Source of the DNA: a virus
Length of the DNA: 20,651 nucleotides
IMG/VR virus record: IMGVR_UViG_3300010885_028299
Coordinates: 1-20,651 of that record
Reading direction: 5' to 3' (one strand)
Shown here: positions 7,423 to 15,014 of the stretch, piece after piece
How positions within the stretch are numbered: position 1 is the stretch's first letter
How the letters are laid out: each line of letters begins with the position of its first letter
Translations under genes and position numbers: made by a program
The notes under the pieces: generated by a model
Seen by the model: the letters and a program-made list of their open reading frames with translations, nothing else
The model's database searches: none
What the model was told of the DNA's origin: nothing

Positions 7423-7604
7423 TGAAGCTGGTTGACCTGACGCGGGACATCCGGCCGTGGCGTGCTGGCGACAGCGCGGCGTTGCCGGACGACATCGCTG
7501 ATCGTCTGGTCGGCGCGGGCGAGGCAAAGAACCCTCGCCCGTGGCCTCCGACTGCTACTGCACCTGCCTCCGTGGTGAGCCGTGTCCTTCGCCGCAAATC
7601 CTAA
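7422..7604 (+). CDS. Small head-region protein of unknown function
   Basis: This 60-residue protein begins MKLVDLTRDIRPWRAGDSAALPDDIADRLVGAGEA. The pattern is a short beta start, a W-x-x-G-D turn, then an Ala-x-x-Leu-Val-x-x-Gly-x-Ala helix. It is common in very small proteins lying between capsid and connector genes in siphoviruses. The tail is Pro- and Arg-rich. Its ATG overlaps the previous stop, so it is translated in step with it. Function is unknown. It shares the terminal motif of the 92-residue protein at 4429-4707. Confidence 0.7.
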   Translation: MKLVDLTRDIRPWRAGDSAALPDDIADRLVGAGEAKNPRPWPPTATAPASVVSRVLRRKS

Positions 7605-7619
7605 CGACGCGAGGCCCGC

Positions 7620-8501
7620 ATGACCGTCGAAATCCTCTCGACCACGCTGGTCGCGGCGCCGAGTTATGACCTGACGGACCTCGCCACCGCCAAGAGCGAA
7701 CTATCGATCGCTATCGGTGAAACGTCGAACGACGCCTTCATTGGTCGGGCAATAACGCAGGCATCTTCAGCGGCATCGAATTATTGCAACCGGACATTTT
7801 CGCTGGAGACGGTGCAGGACCTGGTCATTCCCGACCGCGACCCGTATCCGTTCCAGACGCCTGGTGGCCTGGCGGTCGTGCAACTCAGCCGCTATCCAGT
7901 GGTCAGCACATCGGTGGTGGTGGCGACATCGAGCGCCGCGGCGATCGGTGCCAGCGTCCTGCCATTCGCCTCGACGTCAGGTCTCTCGGTCGGTCAGCCG
8001 GTGACTGGCGTGGGTGTTGCTGTCGGATCGGTGATCACCATCATCACGGCCAACGTCAGCGTCACCCTCAGCCGCTCGACGACCGCCGCGATCGCCTCCG
8101 GCACATCAATCGCGTTCGGCCCGGCGGTGACCCAGACTTCGGCTGGTGGGGCCGTCACCATTTTGACGGCCGGCGTCGACTATCAGGTCGACAGCAAAAA
8201 GGGCTGGCTGATCCGGATCGATGCAGTGACAGGATACCCGGTCACCTGGTCCGCGCTGCCGACATCCGTGGTCTATCAGGGCGGATACGCCACGATCCCG
8301 GCCGACATCGTTGACGCCGTGCTCCGCATTATCACGCAGCGGGTCGCCGGTCGTGGCCGTGATCCGCTCCTCAAGACCTCGATCCAGCCTGGCCTCGGTG
8401 AGCAGAGCTACTGGGTGGGCGGGTCGCCTGGCCAGACTGGCGTGTTCACCACAGAAATATCGGGCATGCTCGACAGCTATCGCGTGCCGGTGACGGCGTG
8501 A
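7620..8501 (+). CDS. Head-tail connector (adaptor) protein with internal beta-rich insertion
   Basis: This protein would bind under the portal and form the first ring of the neck. The helical N-terminus LATAKSELSIAIGETSNDAFI (21-41), ITQASSAASNYCNRTF (45-60) and the later DIVDAVLRIITQRVAGR helix (229-244) follow the HK97 gp6 / GTA adaptor plan, with a DYQVDSKKGWLIRID strand (187-201) between. At 293 residues it is longer than usual. Residues about 100-168 (near 7920-8123) form an extra Ser/Ala/Val/Gly-rich unit containing GLSVGQPVTGVGVAVGS, like small beta domains seen in phage fibres. GAGG (7611-7614) lies 5 bases before the ATG. Its stop overlaps the next start (GTGA). Confidence 0.8.
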   Translation: MTVEILSTTLVAAPSYDLTDLATAKSELSIAIGETSNDAFIGRAITQASSAASNYCNRTFSLETVQDLVIPDRDPYPFQTPGGLAVVQLSRYPVVSTSVVVATSSAAAIGASVLPFASTSGLSVGQPVTGVGVAVGSVITIITANVSVTLSRSTTAAIASGTSIAFGPAVTQTSAGGAVTILTAGVDYQVDSKKGWLIRIDAVTGYPVTWSALPTSVVYQGGYATIPADIVDAVLRIITQRVAGRGRDPLLKTSIQPGLGEQSYWVGGSPGQTGVFTTEISGMLDSYRVPVTA

Positions 8502-9001
8502 CCGACTTTTTCGCTGTAGATATCGCTGGCGACACTCGAGCCGTCCTGCGGTTCGATAAGTTTCCAGCGGTGCTGCACGACCGTTTGTTCGCCACGCTGA
8601 CCAGCCTGGAGAGGCGTTTGGAGGCTGCCGTTCTGGCAGCGGAGCCCGAGCGGTCGGGAGAACTCAAGAGTCTGACTGGTGGCCGGGTTTATGACCACGG
8701 CGACCGCATTGCAGCCGTGGTCGGGGTCAGAACACAATCTCAGTCGAAAGCGCGCAAGGCTGCCGCCTTAGAATACGGTTCACGAGGCGTGGCAGTCACT
8801 CAAAGCGCCCACAAGATGCGCCTCGACCACGTCTGGCTGCGCGCGCGTATGGGTGCGCCCGTCGACGTCGGAACGTATAGTCGCACGCCGACGCTGCGCG
8901 CCATGAACTTCCTGCGCGGTCCGATCAAATCCTTGCAACAATCAGCGCTGTCTGAAATGCGCGCAGCCATCGCCTTCGCAGCAGCGGAGAGCGACGCATG
9001 A
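8498..9001 (+). CDS. HK97 gp10-like head-tail/neck protein
   Basis: This 167-residue protein sits between the adaptor and the tail terminator, where HK97 gp10-family neck proteins are found. Supporting features are the N-terminal helix FPAVLHDRLFATLTSLERRL, a central beta section (GGRVYDHGDRIAAVVGV), AAALEYGS, and a C-terminal PTLRAMNFLRGPIKSLQQSAL helix, typical of proteins in which a loop precedes the last amphipathic helix. The start is GTG 8498, with GTGA overlap of the connector stop. Its own stop overlaps the next ATG (ATGA). The family call is moderately sure; the role is inferred from order. Confidence 0.7.
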   Translation: MTDFFAVDIAGDTRAVLRFDKFPAVLHDRLFATLTSLERRLEAAVLAAEPERSGELKSLTGGRVYDHGDRIAAVVGVRTQSQSKARKAAALEYGSRGVAVTQSAHKMRLDHVWLRARMGAPVDVGTYSRTPTLRAMNFLRGPIKSLQQSALSEMRAAIAFAAAESDA

Positions 9002-9426
9002 GCCGGTCCACGATTGTTGACGCCGTGCTCCAGCTGCTCAACAGCACCGGCGCATTCAACACCTCCGGGCGGCGCCTGGTGCCCTGGACCGAGGTGAGGA
9101 GCCAGCCGGCCGTTTTTGTCCGCCACGTCGGCGACCACTACTCCGCGCGTGCGACCGGGATGCCTCCAAAGATCACGATGGAGACGGAAGTCTGGGTCTA
9201 CAGCCAGTCCGGCAAGGACAGCCAAGTCGCGCCATCGGTGGCGATGGACGGGCTGCTCGACACGATCGAGGCGCTGCTGAAACCGGCGCCTGGCGTCGTG
9301 CAGACCCTCGGCGGCACCGTCACGCACGCATGGATCGAGGGGAAAATCGAGATCTATCCCGGCGACCTTGATGGTCAGGCGATCGCCGTCATTCCCGTCT
9401 CAATTCTCTGTCCTGCACTGAATTAG
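8998..9426 (+). CDS. Probable tail terminator (tail completion) protein
   Basis: The 142-residue product would cap the tail tube and join it to the head. It starts with a helix (STIVDAVLQLLNST), then beta strands including ITMETEVWVYSQS, a helix (AMDGLLDTIEALLKPAP), and a final strand pair ending in QAIAVIPVSILC. This alpha-beta order fits tail terminators of the lambda gpU and GTA g8 type. Position just before the tail tube genes agrees. ATG 8998 overlaps the preceding stop (ATGA). No catalytic motif is present. The identification rests on fold pattern and gene order, not on a signature motif. Confidence 0.65.
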   Translation: MSRSTIVDAVLQLLNSTGAFNTSGRRLVPWTEVRSQPAVFVRHVGDHYSARATGMPPKITMETEVWVYSQSGKDSQVAPSVAMDGLLDTIEALLKPAPGVVQTLGGTVTHAWIEGKIEIYPGDLDGQAIAVIPVSILCPALN

Positions 9427-9435
9427 GAACCCCCC

Positions 9436-9639
9436 ATGTCCGACACCATTGAAGCGCCCGCTCTCGATGCTCCGCCGCCGCTGCCTAATTCTCGCGCCGA
9501 CGCCATTGATGCAGTGTTCGTGGCCTGGGTGGTCGAATTCATCAACGACGGCCCCGTCTCCCGGTCGACTGAGGCCTATAATCTCCTGACCGCCACTGCG
9601 CTGCCGATCCTTCGTGCGCGCCTTTTGAGCGAGGCCTGA
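9436..9639 (+). CDS. Small protein of unknown function before the tail tube gene
   Basis: This 67-residue protein has a clear ribosome site (AGGAA, 9425-9429, 6 bases before ATG). Its N-terminus is Pro/Ala-rich and probably disordered; the rest is predicted helical (DAVFVAWVVEFIND and LLTATALPILRARLL). No family is recognised. Its last codons (Ser-Glu-Ala-stop) double as the ribosome-site region of the first tail tube gene. A copy of exactly this end is present again before the second tube gene, so the stop region was caught up in the duplication. Confidence 0.65.
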   Translation: MSDTIEAPALDAPPPLPNSRADAIDAVFVAWVVEFINDGPVSRSTEAYNLLTATALPILRARLLSEA

Positions 9640-9681
9640 CATGTCCCTATACGCTGACCAACTCGGTTTCGCCGCAGGTGT
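9628..9681. repeat. Direct repeat, copy 1 (54 bp identical to 10389-10442)
   Basis: The stretch from AGCGAGGCCTGACATG onward is identical in both places, covering the ribosome site, start codon and first 13 codons of each tail tube gene. It also includes the last codons and stop of the small upstream gene. After one C/T difference at 9682/10443 the identity continues for a further 17 bases. Confidence 0.95.
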
Positions 9682-10384
9682 CCTCATCGGCACCAGCCTG
9701 GCCGCGAACTCCACCCCGCGCCGGTTCGGCATTTTGCAGGACGCCACGCTCGATTTCTCGGCCGACCTGAAGGAGTTGTATGGCCAGAAACGCTACGCCA
9801 TCGCGCTGGCACCCGGCAAGACGAAGGTCTCGATCAAGGCGAAATTCGCGTCGATCCGTGGTGCTCTGTTCAACGACATCTACTTCGGCGCGACCTCCAC
9901 CGCGACCCAGACGTTGTTCGCCGATAGCGAGGCGGTGACGATCCCCGCGTCGACCCCCTGGTCGGCGCCTGTTGCCAACTCGGCTACCTTCCTGGCCGAC
10001 CAGGGCGTCTACTACGCGCTGACGGGCATGCCTCTCCGGCGTGTGGCCTCAGCGCCATCCACCGGCACATATTCACTGACCGGCGGCACCTACACGTTCG
10101 CTGCGGCCGACGCCTCGCTGGCCGTCTATATCAGCTACACTTACTCGTCCGCCGCCGGTGTTCAGATCCCGATCACGAACCTCGCCATGGGCAGCGGTCC
10201 CGCGTTCACAATCAACCTGTCGCAGCCGTACGACGGTCGGCAGGCTCTGTATTCGTTCAATAACTGCCAGGCGTCGAAGCTGTCTCTGCCCACCAAGCAG
10301 GATGATTTCATGATCGCTGAGATCGATTTTATGATCGCCGCCGACCTGAGCGGCAACATCGGTAGCATCAACACATCCCTCTAG
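9641..10384 (+). CDS. Probable major tail tube protein, copy A
   Basis: At 247 residues, beta-rich, and placed between terminator and tail chaperone, this is the expected tail tube subunit. The tube would stack as rings around the tape measure. The protein has an N-terminal GILQDATLDFSADLKELYGQ section, the core motif KAKFASIRGALFNDIYFG, and a middle region (residues about 87-165) that differs most from copy B. The end, from QIPITNLAMGSGPAF to the C-terminus, is nearly the same in both. A central small domain with TYTFAAADAS is also seen in other phage tail proteins. GAGG (9631-9634) lies 6 bases before the ATG. Tail tube assignment is from order, size and composition; no diagnostic signature was seen. 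Confidence 0.75.
   Translation: MSLYADQLGFAAGVLIGTSLAANSTPRRFGILQDATLDFSADLKELYGQKRYAIALAPGKTKVSIKAKFASIRGALFNDIYFGATSTATQTLFADSEAVTIPASTPWSAPVANSATFLADQGVYYALTGMPLRRVASAPSTGTYSLTGGTYTFAAADASLAVYISYTYSSAAGVQIPITNLAMGSGPAFTINLSQPYDGRQALYSFNNCQASKLSLPTKQDDFMIAEIDFMIAADLSGNIGSINTSL
9725..9810. repeat. Direct repeat, copy 1 (86 bp identical to 10489-10574)
   Basis: An uninterrupted identical block encoding the conserved GILQDATLDF to YAIALA part of both tail tube genes. Lack of even silent differences contrasts with the divergent middle and suggests recent duplication or gene conversion of this part. Confidence 0.93.
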
Positions 10385-10388
10385 TATA

Positions 10389-10442
10389 AGCGAGGCCTGA
10401 CATGTCCCTATACGCTGACCAACTCGGTTTCGCCGCAGGTGT
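10389..10442. repeat. Direct repeat, copy 2 (identical to 9628-9681)
   Basis: This copy carries a now non-coding remnant of the end of the small gene at 9436-9639 (AGCGAGGCCTGA), directly before the second tail tube ATG. The remnant marks the left boundary of the duplicated unit. Confidence 0.95.
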
Positions 10443-11151
10443 TCTCATCGGCACCAGCCTCACCGCCAGCCCTGCTACACCCCGACGCTTCGGCATTTTG
10501 CAGGACGCCACGCTCGATTTCTCGGCCGACCTGAAGGAGTTGTATGGCCAGAAACGCTACGCCATCGCGCTGGCTCCGGGGAAGACGAAGGTCAGCCTGA
10601 AGGCGAAATTCGCCTCGATCCGTGGCAGCCTGTTCAACGACATCTACTTCGGCGCTGCGACGACCCCGGCAACGCAAACCCTGTTCGCCGACAGCGAGCC
10701 AGGGACCGTTCCCGCCGTGAGCACCTACACCGTGACGGTGACCAACTCGGCTACCTTCCTCGCCGACCAGGGTGTTTATTACGCGCTGACCGGGCTGCCT
10801 CTCAAGCGTGTGGCCTCGGGCATGACCGTCGGTCAATACAGCGTCTCTGCCGGCGTCTACACGTTCGCTGTGGCCGACGCCTCGGCCGCCGTCTACGTCA
10901 GCTACACTTACTCGTCTGTGGCCGGTGTTCAGATTCCGATCACGAACCTCGCCATGGGTTCTGGTCCGGCATTCACGATCAACCTGTCTCAGCCGTACGA
11001 CGGTCGGCAGGCTCTTTACTCGTTCAATAACTGCCAGGCGAGCAAGTTGAGTCTCCCGACAAAACAGGATGATTTTACCATCCTTGAAATTGACTTTCAG
11101 ATCGCGGCCGACGTCGCCGGCAATATCGGCTTTATCAACACGTCTCTGTAA
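10402..11151 (+). CDS. Probable tail tube protein paralogue, copy B
   Basis: This 249-residue close relative of copy A lies in tandem 17 bases downstream with the same leader (GAGG at 10392-10395 region). N- and C-terminal thirds match almost residue for residue (QIPITNLAMGSGPAF, DGRQALYSFNNCQ). Differences cluster in the middle: the turn after TLFADSE, the TYTVTVTNSATF strand and the MTVGQYSVSAGVYTF section. It may be a second tube subunit, a tube-end or decoration variant, or a spare copy. Both frames are intact, with no stop or frameshift, which argues that both are used. Confidence 0.75.
   Translation: MSLYADQLGFAAGVLIGTSLTASPATPRRFGILQDATLDFSADLKELYGQKRYAIALAPGKTKVSLKAKFASIRGSLFNDIYFGAATTPATQTLFADSEPGTVPAVSTYTVTVTNSATFLADQGVYYALTGLPLKRVASGMTVGQYSVSAGVYTFAVADASAAVYVSYTYSSVAGVQIPITNLAMGSGPAFTINLSQPYDGRQALYSFNNCQASKLSLPTKQDDFTILEIDFQIAADVAGNIGFINTSL
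10489..10574. repeat. Direct repeat, copy 2 (identical to 9725-9810)
   Basis: Second copy of the 86-bp identical block, shifted by 764 bases rather than 761 because copy B has one extra codon before it. Confidence 0.93.
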
Positions 11152-11160
11152 AAGGTTCCA

Positions 11161-11523
11161 ATGTCCCAACAAAACATCGTCATTATCGGTGGCGAGAGCG
11201 TTGTGGTTCCCGCCATCCTGAACTTCGCAGCCCTGGAGCGTGCTTGGCCGGCGATCAAGGCGTCGTCGATCGCCACTGATCCGGTGGAAGGTCTCGCGGC
11301 CGACATCGCCATCATCTCGGCTGCTGTCGTCACCGTGCGCCCTGAACTGACGGTGCCGGAGATTAAGCGTCGCCTGCTGGTCAATCGCGTGGCCGGCACC
11401 GACGAGCGTGCGGGCATCTCGGCAGCCGTCCATCGCCTGATGGTCGACTCGGGGCTCGTGCGCGAGGGGGAAGCGGCGCCGCCGGAGACCCCGGCGGCCG
11501 AAACGGAGACGACCTCGACTTAG
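11161..11523 (+). CDS. Tail assembly chaperone, gpG-like
   Basis: This 120-residue protein lies immediately before the tape measure, the place of the lambda gpG/gpGT chaperones that keep the tape measure soluble during tail assembly. It is mainly helical after a beta start (NIVIIGGESVVVPAIL), with FAALERAWPAIKA, a hydrophobic IAIISAAVVTV segment and VPEIKRRLLVNRVAG. The C-terminus is Glu/Pro/Thr-rich. A downstream frame (-1) stays open across its stop, and a slip site lies at 11466-11472, so a longer product is expected as well. AAAGG (11151-11155) precedes the ATG. Confidence 0.85.
   Translation: MSQQNIVIIGGESVVVPAILNFAALERAWPAIKASSIATDPVEGLAADIAIISAAVVTVRPELTVPEIKRRLLVNRVAGTDERAGISAAVHRLMVDSGLVREGEAAPPETPAAETETTST
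11466..11472 (+). other. Candidate programmed -1 frameshift site G GGG GAA
   Basis: In the chaperone frame the codons read GAG GGG GAA. Slipping back one base lets the glycine tRNA re-pair perfectly and the glutamate tRNA re-pair at GGA with a wobble at the middle base. The -1 frame is then open to the stop at 11784-11786. No other heptamer of the X-XXY-YYZ type fits as well between here and the 0-frame stop. The slip itself is inference. Confidence 0.6.
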
Positions 11524-11786
11524 AGTATATCGTTGCTGAACTGGCTGCCGCCGGCATGGAGGGCGGTTCGCCAGAGGCGATATGGGAGCGCTGGTCGCTC
11601 CCGATGTATCTCGCCCAGCGGCGTTACTGGACAGACCATCCGCCGGTTCAGTGGCTGGTGCAGGCATATTTCAAAATACCCGCGAAGAAGACTCCCCGGC
11701 CGCCCCGTTCGGGTGATGCGCCATCTACTCCGCAGCGGCCGGTTGATTGGTCTCTGCTAGAAGAGAAGCAGGAAAATGGCCGATAA
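11472..11786 (+). CDS. gpT-like frameshift extension of the tail assembly chaperone
   Basis: This frame has no ribosome site of its own, but continues sensibly upstream of its first ATG (11556) through DDLDLEYIVAELAAAGM. Fused by the -1 slip it would add about 104 residues to the chaperone, giving a 208-residue gpGT-like protein. The added part contains SPEAIWERWSLPMYLAQRRYW and PPVQWLVQAYF, helical and aromatic, and a Pro/Arg/Lys-rich end. In lambda the T part binds the tape measure. The stop overlaps the tape measure start (ATGGCCGATAA), fitting coupled synthesis. Confidence 0.75.
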   Translation, partial: SGAAGDPGGRNGDDLDLEYIVAELAAAGMEGGSPEAIWERWSLPMYLAQRRYWTDHPPVQWLVQAYFKIPAKKTPRPPRSGDAPSTPQRPVDWSLLEEKQENGR

Positions 11787-14436
11787 TATTTCCGTAAACA
11801 TCACCGCTGATGCCACGAAGCTGCGCGCCCAGCTTGCGTTGGCGCAGGAGGACTTGAAGCACTATTCGGCCGAGGTGCGGAAGGCGGCGCAGGAGGTCCG
11901 AACCGCCGGCAATCAGGCGACGGCTGAGCAGATCGTGGCGCTCGAAAAAGCGTCGGCGGCGATGAATACGGCCAAGGGGTCGGTCACCAACTATTCGACG
12001 CAGTTGAAGACGGCCAAGCCTGCGCTGGAGGAGCTGACAAAGGCGACGCACAACCACGGCGCGGCGACCGAGGCCATGGTGCTGGTTCATGAGGCGATGT
12101 CCGGCCGGTTCAGCAAGATGGGCGGGTCGCTGATGATTTTGACCAGCCGCATGGCAGGCAATTCTGGGGCGATGATGGCGCTGGCTGGCGCCTTCGGTGT
12201 CGGCGCGATGGCCGCGATGCATTTGATCGAGTGGCTGCATAAGCTGCATGACGCCAAACTGCTCGCCGAGGCCGGTGGCATTGGGTCCGGCGTCTCCAAT
12301 GCCGATCTAGATGCCCAGGTCAAGAAACTGGCGAAGATCGGCGACACCGGCGTCGAGGTGGCCGGTAAGGTCGTCCATGCTTTTGCCTCGATCCCCGGCA
12401 CATCAAAGCCTGTTATCGACGAACTTACTTCGGGCGTGTCGCAGCTCGCTCTGCGGATGGGCGATGACGTACCGCAGGCGGCTGGACGCATTGTCGAGGC
12501 CTGGAACCTCAACGCGCGCGCTGGCGCCGAGCTGTTGGAGAAGACCCGCGCCCTCCCCGAGACTATAAAGGCTTTCACTAAAGCGGCGGAGGACAACGAC
12601 GCCATCAAGGCTCGGTCGATCCTGTTGTACGAACTGGCGCGGAACACCCGCGAGGTGAACACCCAGACCAGTCTTGGCGCCCAGGGCAATGCATTTAAGG
12701 CGCTAGTCGGCCAGCAGCAGGACCTGGCCAAGCGCCAGCCCGGCCTTCAGGGCACTGGACCGGCCTCGGGTGAGGTTGATCCTTCCAAGAAGCAAATCGC
12801 CGCGATCGAACGCACGAAGGCAGCCCTGGGCGCGCTGACCGACCAGATGAAGACCCCTCCGCCGGTCTCCTGGTCGCAGCAGATGACCGAGCAGCTGCAC
12901 CTTGTCACCCGCGAAGCTGGCATGGCAGCCCGGACGCAGGGCAAAGACTGGCGCGCGACACACGAGGGGGAGGCCAAGGCGACAGTCACGTTCTGGCAGG
13001 GGGTTGTCGGCCAGACCAAAGAAGGAACCAAGAACCGCATCGAGGCCGAGGACAAGCTGGTCCAGGCCGAAGAAGCGCGTGACATGATCATGCAGCGCCT
13101 GGCCGAGCGATCAGCCAAGCACACTTTGCAAGAGCACCTGGCCGGCCTGGCGGCTGAAGTAGCGGCGAACCACGATAACCTGGGGATGGTCCAGGACCTT
13201 GAAAATCAGAAGCTAGCGATCATCCGCGCAGCCGAGGGTGAGCACTCAAAACTCTACAAAGACGAACTGAAAATTCAGACGCAGGTCGTTCGCTCGGCAG
13301 TGATGGAGCAAGTCCGTCTCGTCGAGGAGGCGGCCCGCGAGGACGTTCAGGCGGTTCGTGCGGCAGCGACCCAGATGCAGGCCGAGCGCAAGAAGTCTCA
13401 CGCCGAAATCCTGCAAGGCGTTGTCGACCAAACCGCTCTGATCGGCGAACAGGAACTGCGGCAACTCGACAACCTGATCGCCACGCTGGCAAAGGGCACG
13501 CTGGCCGAACGCGAGGCGATGCACGCCCGTGAGAAGCTCGCCCGTGAGTTGGCTGACCGTCAAATCCAGGAGCAGTCACGCGCCACTGAAGAGGTGATCA
13601 AGGCCAATGAGGCTCAGATGCGCGTCTACAAGCAGGCATTTGACGGCATCGCCAGCGCTGGTCGTTCGACCATCACCGGCTTGATCACCGGGACTGAGAC
13701 ATGGCGGAAGGCCCAGCAGAAGGTGGCGACCGCGGTGCTTGAGAGCGCGGTCAACATGGGCATGCACATGGTCGGCCGGTGGATTGCCATGGAGATGACA
13801 AAAAACGAAGTGTCGGCGACTGCAACCGCCGTTCGCTCCGCCATCGCGCGCGGTGACTCCGGCTTCGACGCGCTGATCACCAGCAAGATCGCGGCATGGC
13901 TGGGGATGGAGACCACAAAAACGACGGCGACGGTCACTGGCCTCACGGTTCGAGAAGCCGCCGAGATATCGGCCGCGGGGGCGACAAAGGCGATCAACAT
14001 GACGACGACTGCCAGCGACATCGGAGGAAAGGCAGCGAGGGCTGCTGCCGGTGCGTATGCGGCGATTGTAGAAATTCCCATTGTCGGCCCCGTGCTCGCT
14101 CCCATCGCCGCCGGCGTGGCCTTCGCCGCTGTGTCGGCGTTCGGGATGCTGCCCTCGTTCGACGTCGGCGCCTGGTCGCTCCCCTCCGACATGGTCGCCC
14201 AGGTTCACGCCGGGGAAATGATCATCCCCGCCGACGTCGCGGCCGGTATCCGAGGCGGCGCATCTCCATTCCCGTCTGCGCCTGGCGCCGCTGGTGGCGG
14301 CGGTGCTGTCCATCTCCACGTCCACGCCAATGACGCCTCGTCTGTTGCGGCCTTGTTCCGCTCGAACGGTGCTGAACTCGCCCGGATCGTGAGCGCCCAG
14401 ATGAAGAACAACCCCTCACTGCGGCTGGCATATTAA
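11776..14436 (+). CDS. Tail tape measure protein
   Basis: This 886-residue product, the longest in the window, sets tail length and probably leaves with the DNA at infection. Long stretches are Ala/Glu/Lys/Gln-rich coiled coil (near 1-90 and 400-640). Hydrophobic segments occur at about 132-151 (AMMALAGAFGVGAMAAMHLI) and 762-793 (IPIVGPVLAPIAAGVAFAAV). The C-terminus has the widespread tape-measure ending: DVG at about 796, then HAGEMIIPADVAAGIRGG and VHLHVHANDASSVAALF. At roughly 0.15 nm per residue the tail would be near 130 nm. It starts inside the end of the chaperone extension, after AGGA (11770-11773), and its stop overlaps the next ATG (TAATG). Confidence 0.93.
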   Translation: MADNISVNITADATKLRAQLALAQEDLKHYSAEVRKAAQEVRTAGNQATAEQIVALEKASAAMNTAKGSVTNYSTQLKTAKPALEELTKATHNHGAATEAMVLVHEAMSGRFSKMGGSLMILTSRMAGNSGAMMALAGAFGVGAMAAMHLIEWLHKLHDAKLLAEAGGIGSGVSNADLDAQVKKLAKIGDTGVEVAGKVVHAFASIPGTSKPVIDELTSGVSQLALRMGDDVPQAAGRIVEAWNLNARAGAELLEKTRALPETIKAFTKAAEDNDAIKARSILLYELARNTREVNTQTSLGAQGNAFKALVGQQQDLAKRQPGLQGTGPASGEVDPSKKQIAAIERTKAALGALTDQMKTPPPVSWSQQMTEQLHLVTREAGMAARTQGKDWRATHEGEAKATVTFWQGVVGQTKEGTKNRIEAEDKLVQAEEARDMIMQRLAERSAKHTLQEHLAGLAAEVAANHDNLGMVQDLENQKLAIIRAAEGEHSKLYKDELKIQTQVVRSAVMEQVRLVEEAAREDVQAVRAAATQMQAERKKSHAEILQGVVDQTALIGEQELRQLDNLIATLAKGTLAEREAMHAREKLARELADRQIQEQSRATEEVIKANEAQMRVYKQAFDGIASAGRSTITGLITGTETWRKAQQKVATAVLESAVNMGMHMVGRWIAMEMTKNEVSATATAVRSAIARGDSGFDALITSKIAAWLGMETTKTTATVTGLTVREAAEISAAGATKAINMTTTASDIGGKAARAAAGAYAAIVEIPIVGPVLAPIAAGVAFAAVSAFGMLPSFDVGAWSLPSDMVAQVHAGEMIIPADVAAGIRGGASPFPSAPGAAGGGGAVHLHVHANDASSVAALFRSNGAELARIVSAQMKNNPSLRLAY

Positions 14437-15014
14437 TGACCATTCCCACATTCCCCGCGCTGACGACAATCGGCTTTCCGAAGCGCACCCCGATCTGGTC
14501 GACCGTCAAACAGCCGTCTGTCGGCGGGCAGGAGAGCCGGTTTTCGCTGTGGTCGTGGCCGCGCTGGCGCTATGAGTTCGGGTTCGAACTGCTCCGCGAT
14601 GGCACTGAACTGACGACCCTCGCCGGGTTCTACAATGCATCCCTCGGCTCGGCGCTCGTGTTCCAGTACGCCGACCCCACAGACGGAAGCGTGACCGCTC
14701 AGAATTTCGGCACAGGCGACGGTGCAACCCGCGCTTGGCAGCTGGTCCGGTCCTATGGCGGGTTCATCGAGCCGGTGTTTCTGCCGACTGGATCGCCTGT
14801 GATCTCCGTCAATGGCACGCCGACCTCAGCCCTCACGATTAGCGCGACGGGTGTTGTGACCTTCACCGTTGCACCGGCCGCAGCGGCGGTTTTGACATGG
14901 ACCGGCACGTTCAACTGGTTGTGCACCTTTGACGACGACAGCGTTGATTTCGAACAATTCGGTGCGACCCAATGGGCGCTGTCCTCGCTCAAATTCTCGA
15001 CGGTGAAACTGTGA
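14436..15014 (+). CDS. Distal tail protein, DUF2460 family (GTA g12-like)
   Basis: This 192-residue protein is the first baseplate component after the tape measure, matching GTA g12, which forms the ring joining tube and hub. Support includes the start with PTFPALTTIGFPKRTPIW, the GGQESRFSLWSWPRWRYEF segment (family theme: G-x-E-x-R ... R-x-x-Y), then LAGFYNASLGSALVFQYADP, and the end WLCTFDDDSVDFEQF. Residues about 85-155 contain a beta insertion (NGTPTSALTISATGVVTFT) found in many phage members but not in the GTA form. Start overlaps the tape measure stop (TAATG). The stop overlaps the next start (GTGA). Confidence 0.85.
   Translation: MTIPTFPALTTIGFPKRTPIWSTVKQPSVGGQESRFSLWSWPRWRYEFGFELLRDGTELTTLAGFYNASLGSALVFQYADPTDGSVTAQNFGTGDGATRAWQLVRSYGGFIEPVFLPTGSPVISVNGTPTSALTISATGVVTFTVAPAAAAVLTWTGTFNWLCTFDDDSVDFEQFGATQWALSSLKFSTVKL

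Noticed and set aside
10408-11667. 419-residue reverse-strand frame opposite tail tube copy B
   Set aside because: Same antisense artefact; it runs across three real genes and has no start signal.
14972-15010. ATG 14972 as start of the hub gene
   Set aside because: Would overlap the previous gene by 43 bases; GTG 15011 has a ribosome site and the GTGA overlap typical here.
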